A DNA stretch of 64,000 nucleotides from Tabrizicola sp. Its GTDB lineage: Bacteria > Pseudomonadota > Alphaproteobacteria > Rhodobacterales > Rhodobacteraceae. Every line of letters begins with the position of its first letter. The first letter of the stretch is position 1. The stretch spans positions 248,001 to 312,000 of the forward strand of contig NZ_JALHQD010000002.1 in NCBI RefSeq assembly GCF_022842145.1, read 5' to 3'. Position numbers and translations under genes: made by a program. The notes beneath the pieces were generated by a model. The model worked only from the letters and a program-made list of their open reading frames with translations, did no database searches and was not told the origin of the DNA. Positions 54,443 to 63,766 of this stretch are shown piece after piece.

Positions 54443-56785
54443 TCAGTTCAGGCGGCGCGCCTCGGCCAGGTAGGGCGAGTTTTCGGCCAGGCTGTAGTGG
54501 CCGCGGGTGACCTTCTCGATCCGGCCGGTCCGAAGAAGCGTGCCAAAGCTGCGCAACCCATCCTCGCGGCTGACCGACTTGCCGCCGGCCGAGGCCATCA
54601 TCCGCCGCATCAGTTGCGGACGGGTGAAGTGGCTGCGGTTTTCGACGCAGGTGGCGTAGGCGGCAGCGGCTTCCAGCATCTCGGCCATCGAGCGCGCGCC
54701 GACCATCTCGGCGAAGGAGGCAAGACCGGCCTCGTTGATTTCGCGCGAGTCCTCGCCCAGGTCATCGTCTTCCTCGGTCTCGGCGGCAGTGCCGTAAGAG
54801 GGCTTTTCCAGGACCAGGTTGCGGGCCGGCAGGTTTGAGGCGGCGACGGCGGCCCCGGCTCCGATGGCACCGGACAGACGACCGGTGCGCATCGCGACCA
54901 TTGGTTGCCCTTCCGACGTGCCGATCCCCGGAGCGGACGGCGACATCTGGGGTGCCGGGGCCGGAGCCGGTGCTGGAGCAGGGGCGGGAGCGGCCGAGGC
55001 GGCTGGGGCCAGGCGGTCGATGCGCTGTTCGGAGACCAGAACCAGCGGCGGCGGGCTGATCATGCCGGGGCGGATCGTTCCGGGGCGCGGTTCGGCGGGA
55101 CGGATCGTCACGGACTTCCGGCGCGGTTTGACTTCGGCAGCCGGAGCAGGCTCGGGCTCGCGGACGGGAAGGATCGCCTCGGCCAGGTCGTCCCGGTAGG
55201 GATTGAGGTTGGCTTCGGCCTTCGGTGCCTCGTAGTCGATGTCGGCACGATCCGCCTCGGTTGCCGCGACGGCGGCTTTCAGGCGCGACAGGGCCTCATG
55301 ACGACGGCGGTTTTCCGCGTCGGCCATGACTTCGTCGGTCTGCTGCATGAGCCGCGCGACTTCGCTGGCCTCTTCGCCGGTGTCGAGAACCCGGGTGGCG
55401 CTGGCGTCACGGGCATCCTCGCTGGGATGGATGCGAACGATGCGCGAGTTGACCCGACGCGTGCGTGCCCCGGATTTTCCGGTGTCGACCTCGACCTCGG
55501 CCTCGACCCTGGGCGCTTCGGCTGCGGGGACCGCGGCAAAGGCGGTGTCGGCGTACAGGTCTTCGGGCAGGGTTTCTTCCGAGGCGAAAGCATCGACAGC
55601 CTCGGGAGGCGGGTCCTGCAGGGCGGCTTCCGCCAGGTCGATCGCCATCGGGCGGTCTTCCGGCAGGGTGTCATCAAGCGCCGCACCCAGGCTGGTTTCG
55701 TCGAAGACGGTTCCATCGAGCTGCGCCAGAAGCGCCACGTCCTCGTCGGTGAAGTCGGTTTCGGCAGGGTGGTCGACGAATGCCACGGCATCGTCGAGGT
55801 CATCCGTGATCGACAGGGCGGCAGCCTCTGTCCCGATCTCTGCGTCGGCGGCTGCCGATACGAGTGCGTCGTCGCTTTCGACCGGAACCGGCAGCTCGTC
55901 GGTCCAGATGTCGTCAGCCGGCGCGTCGTCAGCCGTCAGGACCGTGACCGGAGCCGCTTCCGTCTCGGCGTCGACGTCGATGAAGGCAGCCTCGGCATGC
56001 GTGGCGTTGGCCTCGGTCAGGTCGCTGGACCAGGTCGGGGCGAGATCGTCCGACAGATCTTCGGCAGCCAGATCTTCCGCCTCTGCGGTCGGGTCCGCAG
56101 CCGCGACATCCAGCCCCGCGTCGCGCGGGTGGGATGAAATCAGCTCGCCAAGGCGCGCGGCGACATCGCCGGCGTCGTTGCCGGGATCGTCGGTGGCCAG
56201 CGCGGAATGGGCATCGACCTCGTCGGTCGCGTCATCTGCCAGAGCCTGGAACTCGGCTTCGACCAAGTCTGGGGCCAAGTCCGCGACCAAGTCCGCGACG
56301 GGGGCGGACAGCTCGGGATCGGCAGCAAAAGGTGCTTCGGCCAGCGGGACCGAGGGGTTCACGGCGCGGCGGATGCGGGCAAGCTTTGCCGCGACGCCGT
56401 CCGGGATAACGTCGGTCAGCGACGGTTCCGCGACCAGCGGAGTTTCGGTCTTCGGCAGCTCGGGCTCGGCCGTCGGGGCAGCGCGGCGCAGTACCGGATT
56501 GATCTGGATGCGCGGGGCCGGACCCTCGGCCGGATCGGCGGAGGTGAAGCGCGCGGCATCGTCCCGCCTGCCGGTGGCCAGGCGCGACACCTCACGCTCG
56601 GCCAGCCGGTGCAGCATGGCGGCGTCCGGCGGCGGCGGCTCGGCACCGAAGTGGCGGTCCTGCGCGGCAAGGTCGCGGAAGTATTCGGCAATCGCCTTCA
56701 TCGTGTCGAAAGGATTGTCGAACCCCTCCAGCGTGCAGCTGAAGGTCCCGTATGAAACGGTCAGGATCTTGCTTTCACTGGTCAT
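54443..56785 (-). CDS. large low-complexity acidic protein, conserved ends, unknown function
   Basis: 780 residues. The first ~60 residues (ILTVSYGTFSCTLEGFDNPF, then DTMKAIAEYFRDLAAQDRHFG) and the last ~110 (GLASFAEMVGARSMAEMLEA, MRRMMASAGGKSVSREDGL, RIEKVTRGHYSLAENSPY) look ordered and conserved. The middle ~600 are Ala/Asp/Glu/Pro-rich, likely disordered, with a Pro-Ala run (APAPAPAPAPAP). No membrane helix or signal. The C-terminal part reads like a small winged-helix-type DNA-binding domain. I do not recognise a named family. ATG at 56785. Confidence 0.78.
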   Translation of the reverse strand: MTSESKILTVSYGTFSCTLEGFDNPFDTMKAIAEYFRDLAAQDRHFGAEPPPPDAAMLHRLAEREVSRLATGRRDDAARFTSADPAEGPAPRIQINPVLRRAAPTAEPELPKTETPLVAEPSLTDVIPDGVAAKLARIRRAVNPSVPLAEAPFAADPELSAPVADLVADLAPDLVEAEFQALADDATDEVDAHSALATDDPGNDAGDVAARLGELISSHPRDAGLDVAAADPTAEAEDLAAEDLSDDLAPTWSSDLTEANATHAEAAFIDVDAETEAAPVTVLTADDAPADDIWTDELPVPVESDDALVSAAADAEIGTEAAALSITDDLDDAVAFVDHPAETDFTDEDVALLAQLDGTVFDETSLGAALDDTLPEDRPMAIDLAEAALQDPPPEAVDAFASEETLPEDLYADTAFAAVPAAEAPRVEAEVEVDTGKSGARTRRVNSRIVRIHPSEDARDASATRVLDTGEEASEVARLMQQTDEVMADAENRRRHEALSRLKAAVAATEADRADIDYEAPKAEANLNPYRDDLAEAILPVREPEPAPAAEVKPRRKSVTIRPAEPRPGTIRPGMISPPPLVLVSEQRIDRLAPAASAAPAPAPAPAPAPAPQMSPSAPGIGTSEGQPMVAMRTGRLSGAIGAGAAVAASNLPARNLVLEKPSYGTAAETEEDDDLGEDSREINEAGLASFAEMVGARSMAEMLEAAAAYATCVENRSHFTRPQLMRRMMASAGGKSVSREDGLRSFGTLLRTGRIEKVTRGHYSLAENSPYLAEARRLN

Positions 56786-56922
56786 TGTCGGACAGCCTTT
56801 CGCCTTGCTCGTTAACACATACTACGCCGAGACAGTCCTAATGCATGGACATACAGGGGTAATTTGATGGATTGATTGTGGCCGGACCCCCGGAATCCTG
56901 CCTTAATTGGATACAGTCTTAC

Positions 56923-57591
56923 ATGAATTCGCCAATTGTCCAGTCAACCCACGGTGTAACACTGGCCGGTGGGGGTCCGTTTACGGGCCGGGACCTGAAG
57001 CTTGCACTGGCCCGCGCGCCGGTGGCCGTGGCAGCCGACAGCGGGGCCGACCGGCTATTGCGGCTGGGGGTGGTCCCCGAGGCGGTGATCGGCGACATGG
57101 ATTCGATCTCGGCCCTGGCAAGGTCCCAGATTCCCGTGGAACGTCAACATCTTGTCACCGAACAGGTGACCACCGACTTTGACAAGGCGCTGCGGTCGAT
57201 CGAGGCGCCTTTGGTGCTGGCTTTGGGCTTTGCCGGCGCGCGGCTGGACCACGGGCTTGCGGCTTTTTCCACCCTGATCGCCCGGTCCGAGCGGCGCTGC
57301 ATCCTGATCGGCCCGCAGGACGTGGCTTTCGCGGCCCCGGCGAATCTGGAACTGACCCTGCAACCGGGAGAGCCCCTGTCCCTCTTTCCGATGTCCCGGG
57401 TGACGGGGCGGAGCGCGGGGCTGGAATGGCCCATCGAGGGAATCACGTTTGCGCCTGACGGGATGATCGGCACGTCGAACCGGGTGGTGGAGCGGCGGGT
57501 GGTGCTGAGCTTTGACCGGCGGGGGATGCTGGTGATCCTGCCGCGCCGGAGGCTGGACGCGGCGATCAGAGCGCTTCGGGAAGCACCGTGA
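56923..57591 (+). CDS. thiamine pyrophosphokinase
   Basis: 222 residues. Motifs VAADSGADRLLRLGV (D39, D43), AVIGDMDSI and TTDFDKAL, then the C-terminal substrate half with GTSNRVVERRVVLSF, match the TPK family that turns thiamine to TPP. ATG at 56923 is taken since homology begins near GVTLAGGGP. It is convergent with the EamA gene, coding ends overlapping by 26 bases. TPP is the cofactor of Dxs here. Confidence 0.87.
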   Translation: MNSPIVQSTHGVTLAGGGPFTGRDLKLALARAPVAVAADSGADRLLRLGVVPEAVIGDMDSISALARSQIPVERQHLVTEQVTTDFDKALRSIEAPLVLALGFAGARLDHGLAAFSTLIARSERRCILIGPQDVAFAAPANLELTLQPGEPLSLFPMSRVTGRSAGLEWPIEGITFAPDGMIGTSNRVVERRVVLSFDRRGMLVILPRRRLDAAIRALREAP

Positions 57592-58501
57592 CGGGTGCCC
57601 TGCGTTTGGCACGGGCGGCCAGACGCTCGCGGTGGATGATGTAGAGGCCCGACGATACGATGACGGCGATCCCGGCCCAGGTCATCGCGTTGGGGAAATC
57701 GTCGAAGATCAGGTAGCCCAGGATCACGGCGGTCACGATCTCGAAGTAGTGGAGCGGCGCCAGCGTCGCCGAGGGCGCGAACTTCAGCGCGTAGGTCATG
57801 CACATGTGGCTGACCGCCGCCCAGAATCCGACCATGAAGAGCCAGAGCCAATTCCAGCCCTGGGGCCAGATCGGGTCGAGCGACGGGATGCCCGAGCCAT
57901 CGGCCAGGACCATCACCGGCAGGCAGAGAAGAAGCCCGGTCCAGGAGGTGTGGAACTGCATGGTGACCGGGTGCATCCAGCTGGAGATCGACCGCGTGAC
58001 CAGCATGTAAAGCGCGAAGAGGACGGCGGTGGCCAAGGGCCAGAGCGCCACCAGCCCGAAGGCGGCCAGCGAGGGCTGGATCACCAGCAGCGCGCCGCAA
58101 AAGCCGACGACACAGGCGGCGATGCGGCGGGGGCCGACCTGGTCGCCGAAGATGAAACTGCCGAGGATCAGCAGGATGAAGGGTTCGACGAAGACGATGG
58201 CCAGCGCATCGGCGATCGGCATCACCTGGATGCCAGAGACGAAGGCATAGGTGGAGACAAGCAGCAAGAGCGCCCGCAGCGTGGTGTAGCCAAGCGCCTT
58301 GCCGTCCAGCGTGAGCGGCAGACGCATCAGGAGCATGACCGGCAGCATCAGCGCGGCCTGTACCACGAAACGGGCGGTGGTGATCTGGCCCACGGGAACG
58401 CCCGCTTCGGCGGCAAGCTTGGCGCCGACGTCCAGCAAGGGCGCGATCACGCAGAAGGCGAGCATCAGGATGACGCCCTGGAGGGTGGTATCGCGGGTCA
58501 T
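57566..58501 (-). CDS. EamA/DMT-family membrane transporter
   Basis: 311 residues, ten helices in two EamA repeats; the second repeat starts near WAAVSHMCMTYALKFAPSAT. ATLAPLHYFEIVTAVILGYL and DFPNAMTWAGIAVIVSSGLY are typical drug/metabolite transporter segments. Substrate unknown. It lies downstream of sdaA on the same strand, separated by the repeat and a strong hairpin, so probably separately transcribed. Confidence 0.88.
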   Translation of the reverse strand: MTRDTTLQGVILMLAFCVIAPLLDVGAKLAAEAGVPVGQITTARFVVQAALMLPVMLLMRLPLTLDGKALGYTTLRALLLLVSTYAFVSGIQVMPIADALAIVFVEPFILLILGSFIFGDQVGPRRIAACVVGFCGALLVIQPSLAAFGLVALWPLATAVLFALYMLVTRSISSWMHPVTMQFHTSWTGLLLCLPVMVLADGSGIPSLDPIWPQGWNWLWLFMVGFWAAVSHMCMTYALKFAPSATLAPLHYFEIVTAVILGYLIFDDFPNAMTWAGIAVIVSSGLYIIHRERLAARAKRRAPVTVLPEAL

Positions 58502-58607
58502 GGGTCTTGGGTAGCGGGTGGCGGGTTCCGCTGCCTGCCTGAAAGCGACATTGCCCGGGGTGGGGCGGTTTTCAAAAGGAGCGCTCGCGCGCAGGTCTTT
58601 TGTCTCG

Positions 58608-58636
58608 CCCTTTGCGCGTGAAGGACGCGCAAAGGG
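58608..58636 (-). terminator. strong hairpin downstream of sdaA
   Basis: A perfect 12-bp stem, CCCTTTGCGCGT (58608-58619) with ACGCGCAAAGGG (58625-58636), loop GAAGG. No T-run on the sdaA side. Together with repeat copy B it marks the 3' end of the sdaA transcript. Confidence 0.6.
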
Positions 58637-58643
58637 CTCGGGC

Positions 58644-58679
58644 GAGCCTCCGGCGGGGATATTTGGGCAAATGTGAAAG
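58644..58679. repeat. 36-base 3'-end repeat, copy B
   Basis: Identical to 51305-51340, in the same orientation relative to the upstream minus-strand gene, ending 5 bases before the sdaA stop. Confidence 0.85.
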
Positions 58680-58684
58680 GCTGG

Positions 58685-60064
58685 TCAGCAGTTCGGGACG
58701 TTGACCGCCAGGCCGCCGAGGCTGGTTTCCTTGTATTTCTCGTGCATGTCGCGGCCGGTCTGGCGCATCGTCTCGATGCAGACGTCGAGGCTGACGAGGT
58801 GCTGCCCGTCGCCGCGCAAGGAGAGGGAGGCCGCGGAGACCGCCTTGATGGCGCCAAGGCCGTTCCGTTCGATGCAGGGCACCTGCACCAGACCCTTGAC
58901 CGGATCGCAGGTCATGCCGAGGTGGTGTTCCAGCGCGATCTCGGCGGCGTTCTCCACCTGTTCGGGCGTCCCGCCCAGGACCGCGGCCAAACCTGCGGCG
59001 GCCATTGCGGCGGCAGAGCCGACCTCGGCCTGGCAGCCGCATTCCGCGCCCGAGATGCTGGCGTTGTGCTTGCAGAGCCCGCCGATGGCGGCGGCGGTCA
59101 GGAGGAAGTCGCCGATCCTGGTGGTCGAGGCGCCCGGCACGTGGTCGAGGTAGTAGCGCAGGACCGCGGGCACGACACCTGCGGCACCGTTGGTGGGCGC
59201 GGTGACGACCTGGCCGCCCGCGGCGTTCTCCTCGTTCACCGCCATCGCGTAGAGCGACATCCAGTCGTTGATGGTATGGGGGGGCGTCATGTTCAGCCCG
59301 CGTTCGGCCATGAGCGCATCGTGGATGCCCTTGGCCCGCCTGCGCACCTTGAGGCCGCCGGGCAGGATGCCCTCGCCCAACATGCCGCGCGAGATGCAGT
59401 CGTTCATCACCTGCCAGATCCGGTTGATCCCGGCGTCAAGATCGGCGGCAGAGCGGAACTTCAGCTCGTTGGTGCGTTTCATCTGGGCGATGGTCAGCCC
59501 GGACTTCTGCGCCATCTCCAGCATTTCGGCAGCGGTTTCAAACGGGTAGGGCACATCGGCGCGCGCCCTGGATTTGGCGCCACCGGCCTCGGCCATCTCG
59601 GCCCCGGTCAGCACGAAGCCGCCGCCGATGGAATAGTAGGTCTCGGTCAGGATCACGTCGCCCTGGGCGTCGGTGGCTTTCAGGATCATCCCGTTGGCGT
59701 GGCCGGGCAGCGCGGGGCCGTAGTCAAAGAGGAGATCGGCACCCGGATCGAAGGTCAGGGCGCCGATGCCCGGGGCCTCGATCACGCGGGTTTCCCTGAT
59801 CTTTGCCAGCGTCGCCTCGGCCTTTTCGGCGTCGTAGGTGGCAGGTTCGTAACCGGCAAGGCCAAGGATCGTCGCCCGGTCGGTGGCATGACCCACGCCG
59901 GTGAAGGCAAGCGAGCCGTGCAGCGAGGCCCTGAGCCCGTGGAAATGGAAGGGCGAGGCGCGCAGCGCGTCAAGGAAGCGCGCGGCGGCGACCATCGGGC
60001 CCATCGTATGCGAGGACGATGGGCCGATGCCGACCTTGAACATGTCGAAGACAGAAAGGAACAT
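58685..60064 (-). CDS. sdaA: L-serine ammonia-lyase (iron-sulfur type)
   Basis: 459 residues, single-chain form. It deaminates serine to pyruvate. The [4Fe-4S] cysteines are C331 (LCKHNAS) and C342, C344 ([11 protein letters not shown]). The N-terminal [20 protein letters not shown] is diagnostic. Its ATG overlaps the stop of the upstream GST-like gene by one base, so the enzyme is the last gene of a GST-GST-GST-sdaA operon. Confidence 0.96.
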   Translation of the reverse strand: MFLSVFDMFKVGIGPSSSHTMGPMVAAARFLDALRASPFHFHGLRASLHGSLAFTGVGHATDRATILGLAGYEPATYDAEKAEATLAKIRETRVIEAPGIGALTFDPGADLLFDYGPALPGHANGMILKATDAQGDVILTETYYSIGGGFVLTGAEMAEAGGAKSRARADVPYPFETAAEMLEMAQKSGLTIAQMKRTNELKFRSAADLDAGINRIWQVMNDCISRGMLGEGILPGGLKVRRRAKGIHDALMAERGLNMTPPHTINDWMSLYAMAVNEENAAGGQVVTAPTNGAAGVVPAVLRYYLDHVPGASTTRIGDFLLTAAAIGGLCKHNASISGAECGCQAEVGSAAAMAAAGLAAVLGGTPEQVENAAEIALEHHLGMTCDPVKGLVQVPCIERNGLGAIKAVSAASLSLRGDGQHLVSLDVCIETMRQTGRDMHEKYKETSLGGLAVNVPNC

Positions 60065-60729
60065 CAGGGACCTGGATTGGTGAAAGGGGTGGGGCCGAGC
60101 CCGTCGGACGCCGCGACGCGCTGGGCGGCGGGGCGCGACTGGTGCGCGGCAAGGACAGATTTCAGATGTGGGAACGCGTCGAGGTCAACGCCATAGGGGG
60201 CGGGTGGCAAAAGGATCAGCCAGCGGACCAGGACGCCGATGTAGTAGCCCAGCACGCCGGGATGGTCGGGGGACAGCCAGCGGGGCGACTGGGTGGCGAT
60301 CAGCTGCTCCACCAGTCCAAGCCGTGCTATGATCTGCTCTTGCGCGGCGGCCTGGGCGGCGGTGGAGTTCGCTTCGCCTGCGGGGCGGTGCGGGTAGAAC
60401 ATCGCCAGGGCCGCCTGATGCAGCGCGTTCGAGGTGAAGAAAAGCCAGGACAGGAAGGCGCCGCGGTCGGGGTCGGTCGGACCCGGACCAAGCCGCCCGG
60501 TCCGGTCCACCAGCCACAGCAGGATGGCGGCGGTTTCGAACATCGGCCCGTGGTCGGTCTCGAGCGCCGGGATCAGCCCGATCGGGTTCACCCGGCGGTA
60601 TTCCGGACTGCCAAGCGCGCCGCCGTCGATGTCGACGATGGCGAGGGTATGGGGCAGTTCCAGCTCTTCCAGCGCGAAGCGGATGATGGTCGAGGCGAAG
60701 TCGGGCGCGTGGTGCAGGATCAGGGTCAT
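60064..60729 (-). CDS. glutathione S-transferase-like protein 3
   Basis: 221 residues. Thioredoxin-like N-domain (DFASTIIRFALEELELPHTL, VNPIGLIPALETDHGPMFET with the cis-Pro region) and helical C-domain. It is similar in sequence and length to the two upstream genes, so the three arose by tandem duplication. Substrate unknown. It overlaps its upstream neighbour by ATGA. Confidence 0.86.
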   Translation of the reverse strand: MTLILHHAPDFASTIIRFALEELELPHTLAIVDIDGGALGSPEYRRVNPIGLIPALETDHGPMFETAAILLWLVDRTGRLGPGPTDPDRGAFLSWLFFTSNALHQAALAMFYPHRPAGEANSTAAQAAAQEQIIARLGLVEQLIATQSPRWLSPDHPGVLGYYIGVLVRWLILLPPAPYGVDLDAFPHLKSVLAAHQSRPAAQRVAASDGLGPTPFTNPGP

Positions 60730-61394
60730 GCGGCCTCGGGTGCGGTGTAGGGGTGCGCACCAAGGCCGTCTGCCGCGGCAAGGCTTCGGGCGGCGGGCGT
60801 CGCCTCATGCGCGGCCAGAACCGCCGTCAGCGCGGGGAAAGGGGCCAGGCTGAAGCGCAGGTCGGGGTCTTCGGGCAGGCAGATCGCCCAGCGGAACAGC
60901 ATGCCGAGGTAATGCCCCAGCGCCGGTTGCTCGGGTGTCAGCCAGACCGGCTGGCGCGTGGTGATCAGGGTTTCGAGGAATGCGGCCTGCGTCATCACCC
61001 GTTCCAGCGCAAGGCGGCCCGCTTCTCCGGCCGCCGTCTCGCCAGCGGTCCGGTCTGGATGGATCATGGTCATCACGGTCGGATGAAGCGTGTTCGCCAC
61101 GAAAAGCAGCCAGGACAGGTAGGCCGTCGCCTCGGCCTCGTGCAGTTGCGGACCCAGGCCCCCGTGCCGCGCGTTCAGCCACAGCAGGATTGCCGCCGTC
61201 TCGAACATCGGACCTTCGGGCGTTTCCAGCGCCGGGATCAGGCCCAGCGGATTGACCGCACGAAAGCCGGGTGCGTCGAAATCCCCGGCTTCCCAGTCCA
61301 TTGGGTGCACCTCGTAAGGTAGCGCCAGTTCTTCGAGAGCCAGCCGGATGATCTGCGAGGCCCAGTCCGGGCAATGGTACAGCGTCAGCGTCAC
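60726..61394 (-). CDS. glutathione S-transferase-like protein 2
   Basis: 222 residues. Same architecture: YHCPDWASQIIRLALEELAL, NPLGLIPALETPEGPMFETA and a C-terminal helical domain. A recognisable paralogue of 60064-60729, sharing VNPxGLIPALET and ETAAILLWL. Coupled by ATGA on both sides. Confidence 0.86.
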   Translation of the reverse strand: MTLTLYHCPDWASQIIRLALEELALPYEVHPMDWEAGDFDAPGFRAVNPLGLIPALETPEGPMFETAAILLWLNARHGGLGPQLHEAEATAYLSWLLFVANTLHPTVMTMIHPDRTAGETAAGEAGRLALERVMTQAAFLETLITTRQPVWLTPEQPALGHYLGMLFRWAICLPEDPDLRFSLAPFPALTAVLAAHEATPAARSLAAADGLGAHPYTAPEAA

Positions 61395-62071
61395 AGCACA
61401 CTGCCTTCCGGTGGGTTGGGCTGTTCGGGGCGGGTGAAGGGGTTGGCGCCCAGCCCCTCGGCCCGGGCGATGACGCGGGTTTCGACCCGGGCCTCCTGCG
61501 CGCGGGCCAGCGCCGCCAGCGTCGGGAAATCGGCAAGGTTGAACCAGCGCGGACCGGTCACGGGGTAAAGCGCGGCCCAGCGGGTCAGGACGATGGTGTA
61601 GACGCCCAGCGGTCGACCGGCGGCAAAAAGCTTGGGATGCTGCTCAGCCGCGGCGTCGAGCAGGTCGAAGTGACGTTTCATCCGGGTCGACATGATTTCC
61701 AGATGCGCGCGGTGGGCGTCGGCAGGCACATACTGGTGGGGATAGAAGATCTGCCGCAACTCGGCATGGGCGGTGTTCGACAGGAAGAAGAGCCACTTCA
61801 GAAAAACGGGCCGGTCGGGATCTGCGGGGGAGGGGCCAAGCTGGTGAGTGTCGGCCAGCCACAGAAGGATCGCCCCCGTCTCCGAGATCGGGCCTTGGGG
61901 AGTCTCCAGCGTCGGGATCAGCCCGGTCGGGTTCAACGCCCGGTAGGCCGGGCCGTCCTGTTGGCGCGCCCTGCGGTCGACCAGCGCGGTCCGATAGGGA
62001 AACCCTGCCCCGTCCAGCACCAGCCGGACGATAAGCGACGCATTGTCCGGGGCATAGTGCAGCGTGTACAT
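61391..62071 (-). CDS. glutathione S-transferase-like protein 1
   Basis: 226 residues from MYTLHYAPDN. GST N-domain (SLIVRLVLDGAGFPYRTALV, LNPTGLIPTLETPQGPISET) and C-domain. First of the three tandem genes. I start at 62071, preceded by AGAGGACC, since the earlier reading adds ten non-family residues. Confidence 0.86.
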   Translation of the reverse strand: MYTLHYAPDNASLIVRLVLDGAGFPYRTALVDRRARQQDGPAYRALNPTGLIPTLETPQGPISETGAILLWLADTHQLGPSPADPDRPVFLKWLFFLSNTAHAELRQIFYPHQYVPADAHRAHLEIMSTRMKRHFDLLDAAAEQHPKLFAAGRPLGVYTIVLTRWAALYPVTGPRWFNLADFPTLAALARAQEARVETRVIARAEGLGANPFTRPEQPNPPEGSVL

Positions 62072-62266
62072 CGTCGGTCCTCTGGCGTGAGCCTTGCCCA
62101 AGTCTAGCGTCGCCGCAGGCCGAAAAGCGACCCCTTGTCGACCTAAGGCGGAGGAAATGCGGCCAAGGTCATGCGGCGGTCAAGGCCCGGTGAATTCTAG
62201 GGTTAACCATCCGTCAACCATTTCCCGGCCAGACTTCCGCGCGACCGGTGACGAGGGAGGACCGCT

Positions 62267-62800
62267 GTGACGAAAGCATTGGTGATCGCGGGGCTTGTGA
62301 TGTGGCCCCTGGCGGCGATGGCAGAGGAAACCGCGCTGGACAAGACCATGCGCAAGGACCCCGACAGGTTCGCGGGTCAGGTGACCGATCTGATCGCAGG
62401 TTTCGGCGGGCCCGAGGGACTGACGCTGGCCGGGATCGAAGAGCATATCGCGCTGGAACGTGCCGGTGCCCGGGCGGCTACCCTGCGGCGGTTCTTCGCG
62501 ATGGACCTTGATGCCGACGGCACGGTGGACCGGGCCGAGCTGCAGACAAGCCAGCGTGCCGCGAACGCGAATGCGCGGGGCCGGCTGGAACGGCAGTTCC
62601 GGGCGGCGGACGCGGATGGCAACGGCCGGGCGGATGCGGCCGAACTGGCAGAACAGGGCCGCATTGCGGGCCTGCGCGGGCTTGGCGAGGACGAGGCGGG
62701 CTTTCTGCGGGCGCTGATGACGCTGGATTCCGATGGCAACGGCGCCCTGACCGGGGCCGAGGTCGCGCAGGCCGTGGCGGGGCTGGAAAAGGCGGGCTAA
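62267..62800 (+). CDS. secreted EF-hand calcium-binding protein
   Basis: 177 residues, GTG start with GGGAGG nearby. A signal peptide (ALVIAGLVMWPLAAMA) ends at A19. Three EF-hand loops with the expected D-x-D-x-D/N pattern: DLDADGTVDRAE (80-91), DADGNGRADAAE (115-126) and DSDGNGALTGAE (154-165). Probably a periplasmic Ca-binding protein; partner unknown. No membrane helix after the signal. Confidence 0.85.
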   Translation: MTKALVIAGLVMWPLAAMAEETALDKTMRKDPDRFAGQVTDLIAGFGGPEGLTLAGIEEHIALERAGARAATLRRFFAMDLDADGTVDRAELQTSQRAANANARGRLERQFRAADADGNGRADAAELAEQGRIAGLRGLGEDEAGFLRALMTLDSDGNGALTGAEVAQAVAGLEKAG

Positions 62801-62881
62801 TCGCAACGGTCTGTCGCCATTCAACCCTCTCGCCCTTCGTCGGGGATTGCGGTATTCCGGGTGAAACACAGGGGGACTGTC

Positions 62882-63667
62882 ATGGTTGCTGCGCTTTCAC
62901 CGATCGACCAGGCCAAGTTCGTCGCCGCGCGCCGGTCGGTGGATTTCGTCGAGGACGGGATGAAGCTGGGCCTTGGCACCGGCTCGACAGCGGCCTGGAT
63001 GGTGCGTTGCCTGGCCGAACGCGTGCGGGACGAGGGGCTGCAGGTGACCTGTGTCGCGACATCGGCCCGGACGGCGGACCTGGCGCAGGGCGTCGGGCTG
63101 AAGGTGGTCGGGATCGACGAGGTCAGGTGGCTTGACCTGACCATCGACGGCGCGGACGAGTTCGACGCGAACCTGAACCTGATCAAGGGCGGCGGTGCGG
63201 CGCTTTTGCAGGAAAAGATCGTGGCGACCGCCAGCGACCGGATGATCGTGATTGCCGATGCCGCGAAAGAGGTGGCCCAGCTTGGGGCCTATCCCCTTCC
63301 GGTCGAGGTGATCCCCTTCGGCTGGCAGACCACGAAGGCGCTGATCGAAGAGACCTTGTTCAGCCTGGACGTGATGAGCCGCGAGGTCGCGCTGCGGCTG
63401 GTGAAGGAGGCCCCGCTTATCACCGACGAGGGGCATTACATCCTGGACCTCAGCCTCAAGCGGATCGGCAACCCGCGGCAGTTGGCGCTGGTGCTGAACC
63501 AGATCCCGGGCGTGGTGGAAAACGGGCTGTTCATCGACATTTGCGACGTGGTGGTGATCGGCCACGGCGACGGACGGGTGACGGTGCGCGACATCAACTC
63601 GGGCAAGGTGGAAACCGGGTCGGTCGATGTCACCGAAAGCCGCAACATCTTTGCCGATCTTGACTAA
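62882..63667 (+). CDS. rpiA: ribose-5-phosphate isomerase A
   Basis: 261 residues. It interconverts ribose 5-phosphate and ribulose 5-phosphate, joining the pentose phosphate and Calvin pathways of a phototroph. GLGTGSTAA (30-38) and the DGADEFD region with LIKGGGAALLQEK are the phosphate- and base-binding motifs of RpiA. ATG at 62882 with GGGGG upstream. Confidence 0.96.
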   Translation: MVAALSPIDQAKFVAARRSVDFVEDGMKLGLGTGSTAAWMVRCLAERVRDEGLQVTCVATSARTADLAQGVGLKVVGIDEVRWLDLTIDGADEFDANLNLIKGGGAALLQEKIVATASDRMIVIADAAKEVAQLGAYPLPVEVIPFGWQTTKALIEETLFSLDVMSREVALRLVKEAPLITDEGHYILDLSLKRIGNPRQLALVLNQIPGVVENGLFIDICDVVVIGHGDGRVTVRDINSGKVETGSVDVTESRNIFADLD

Positions 63668-63766
63668 CCGCTGACCGCCCGGTCACGCAAAAGCGCGGCT
63701 GGGGGACTTTCGCACGGCGGCCGGACGGAATAGCTCTGTCGCACGGCAATGGCGGAGGGGCTTCAC

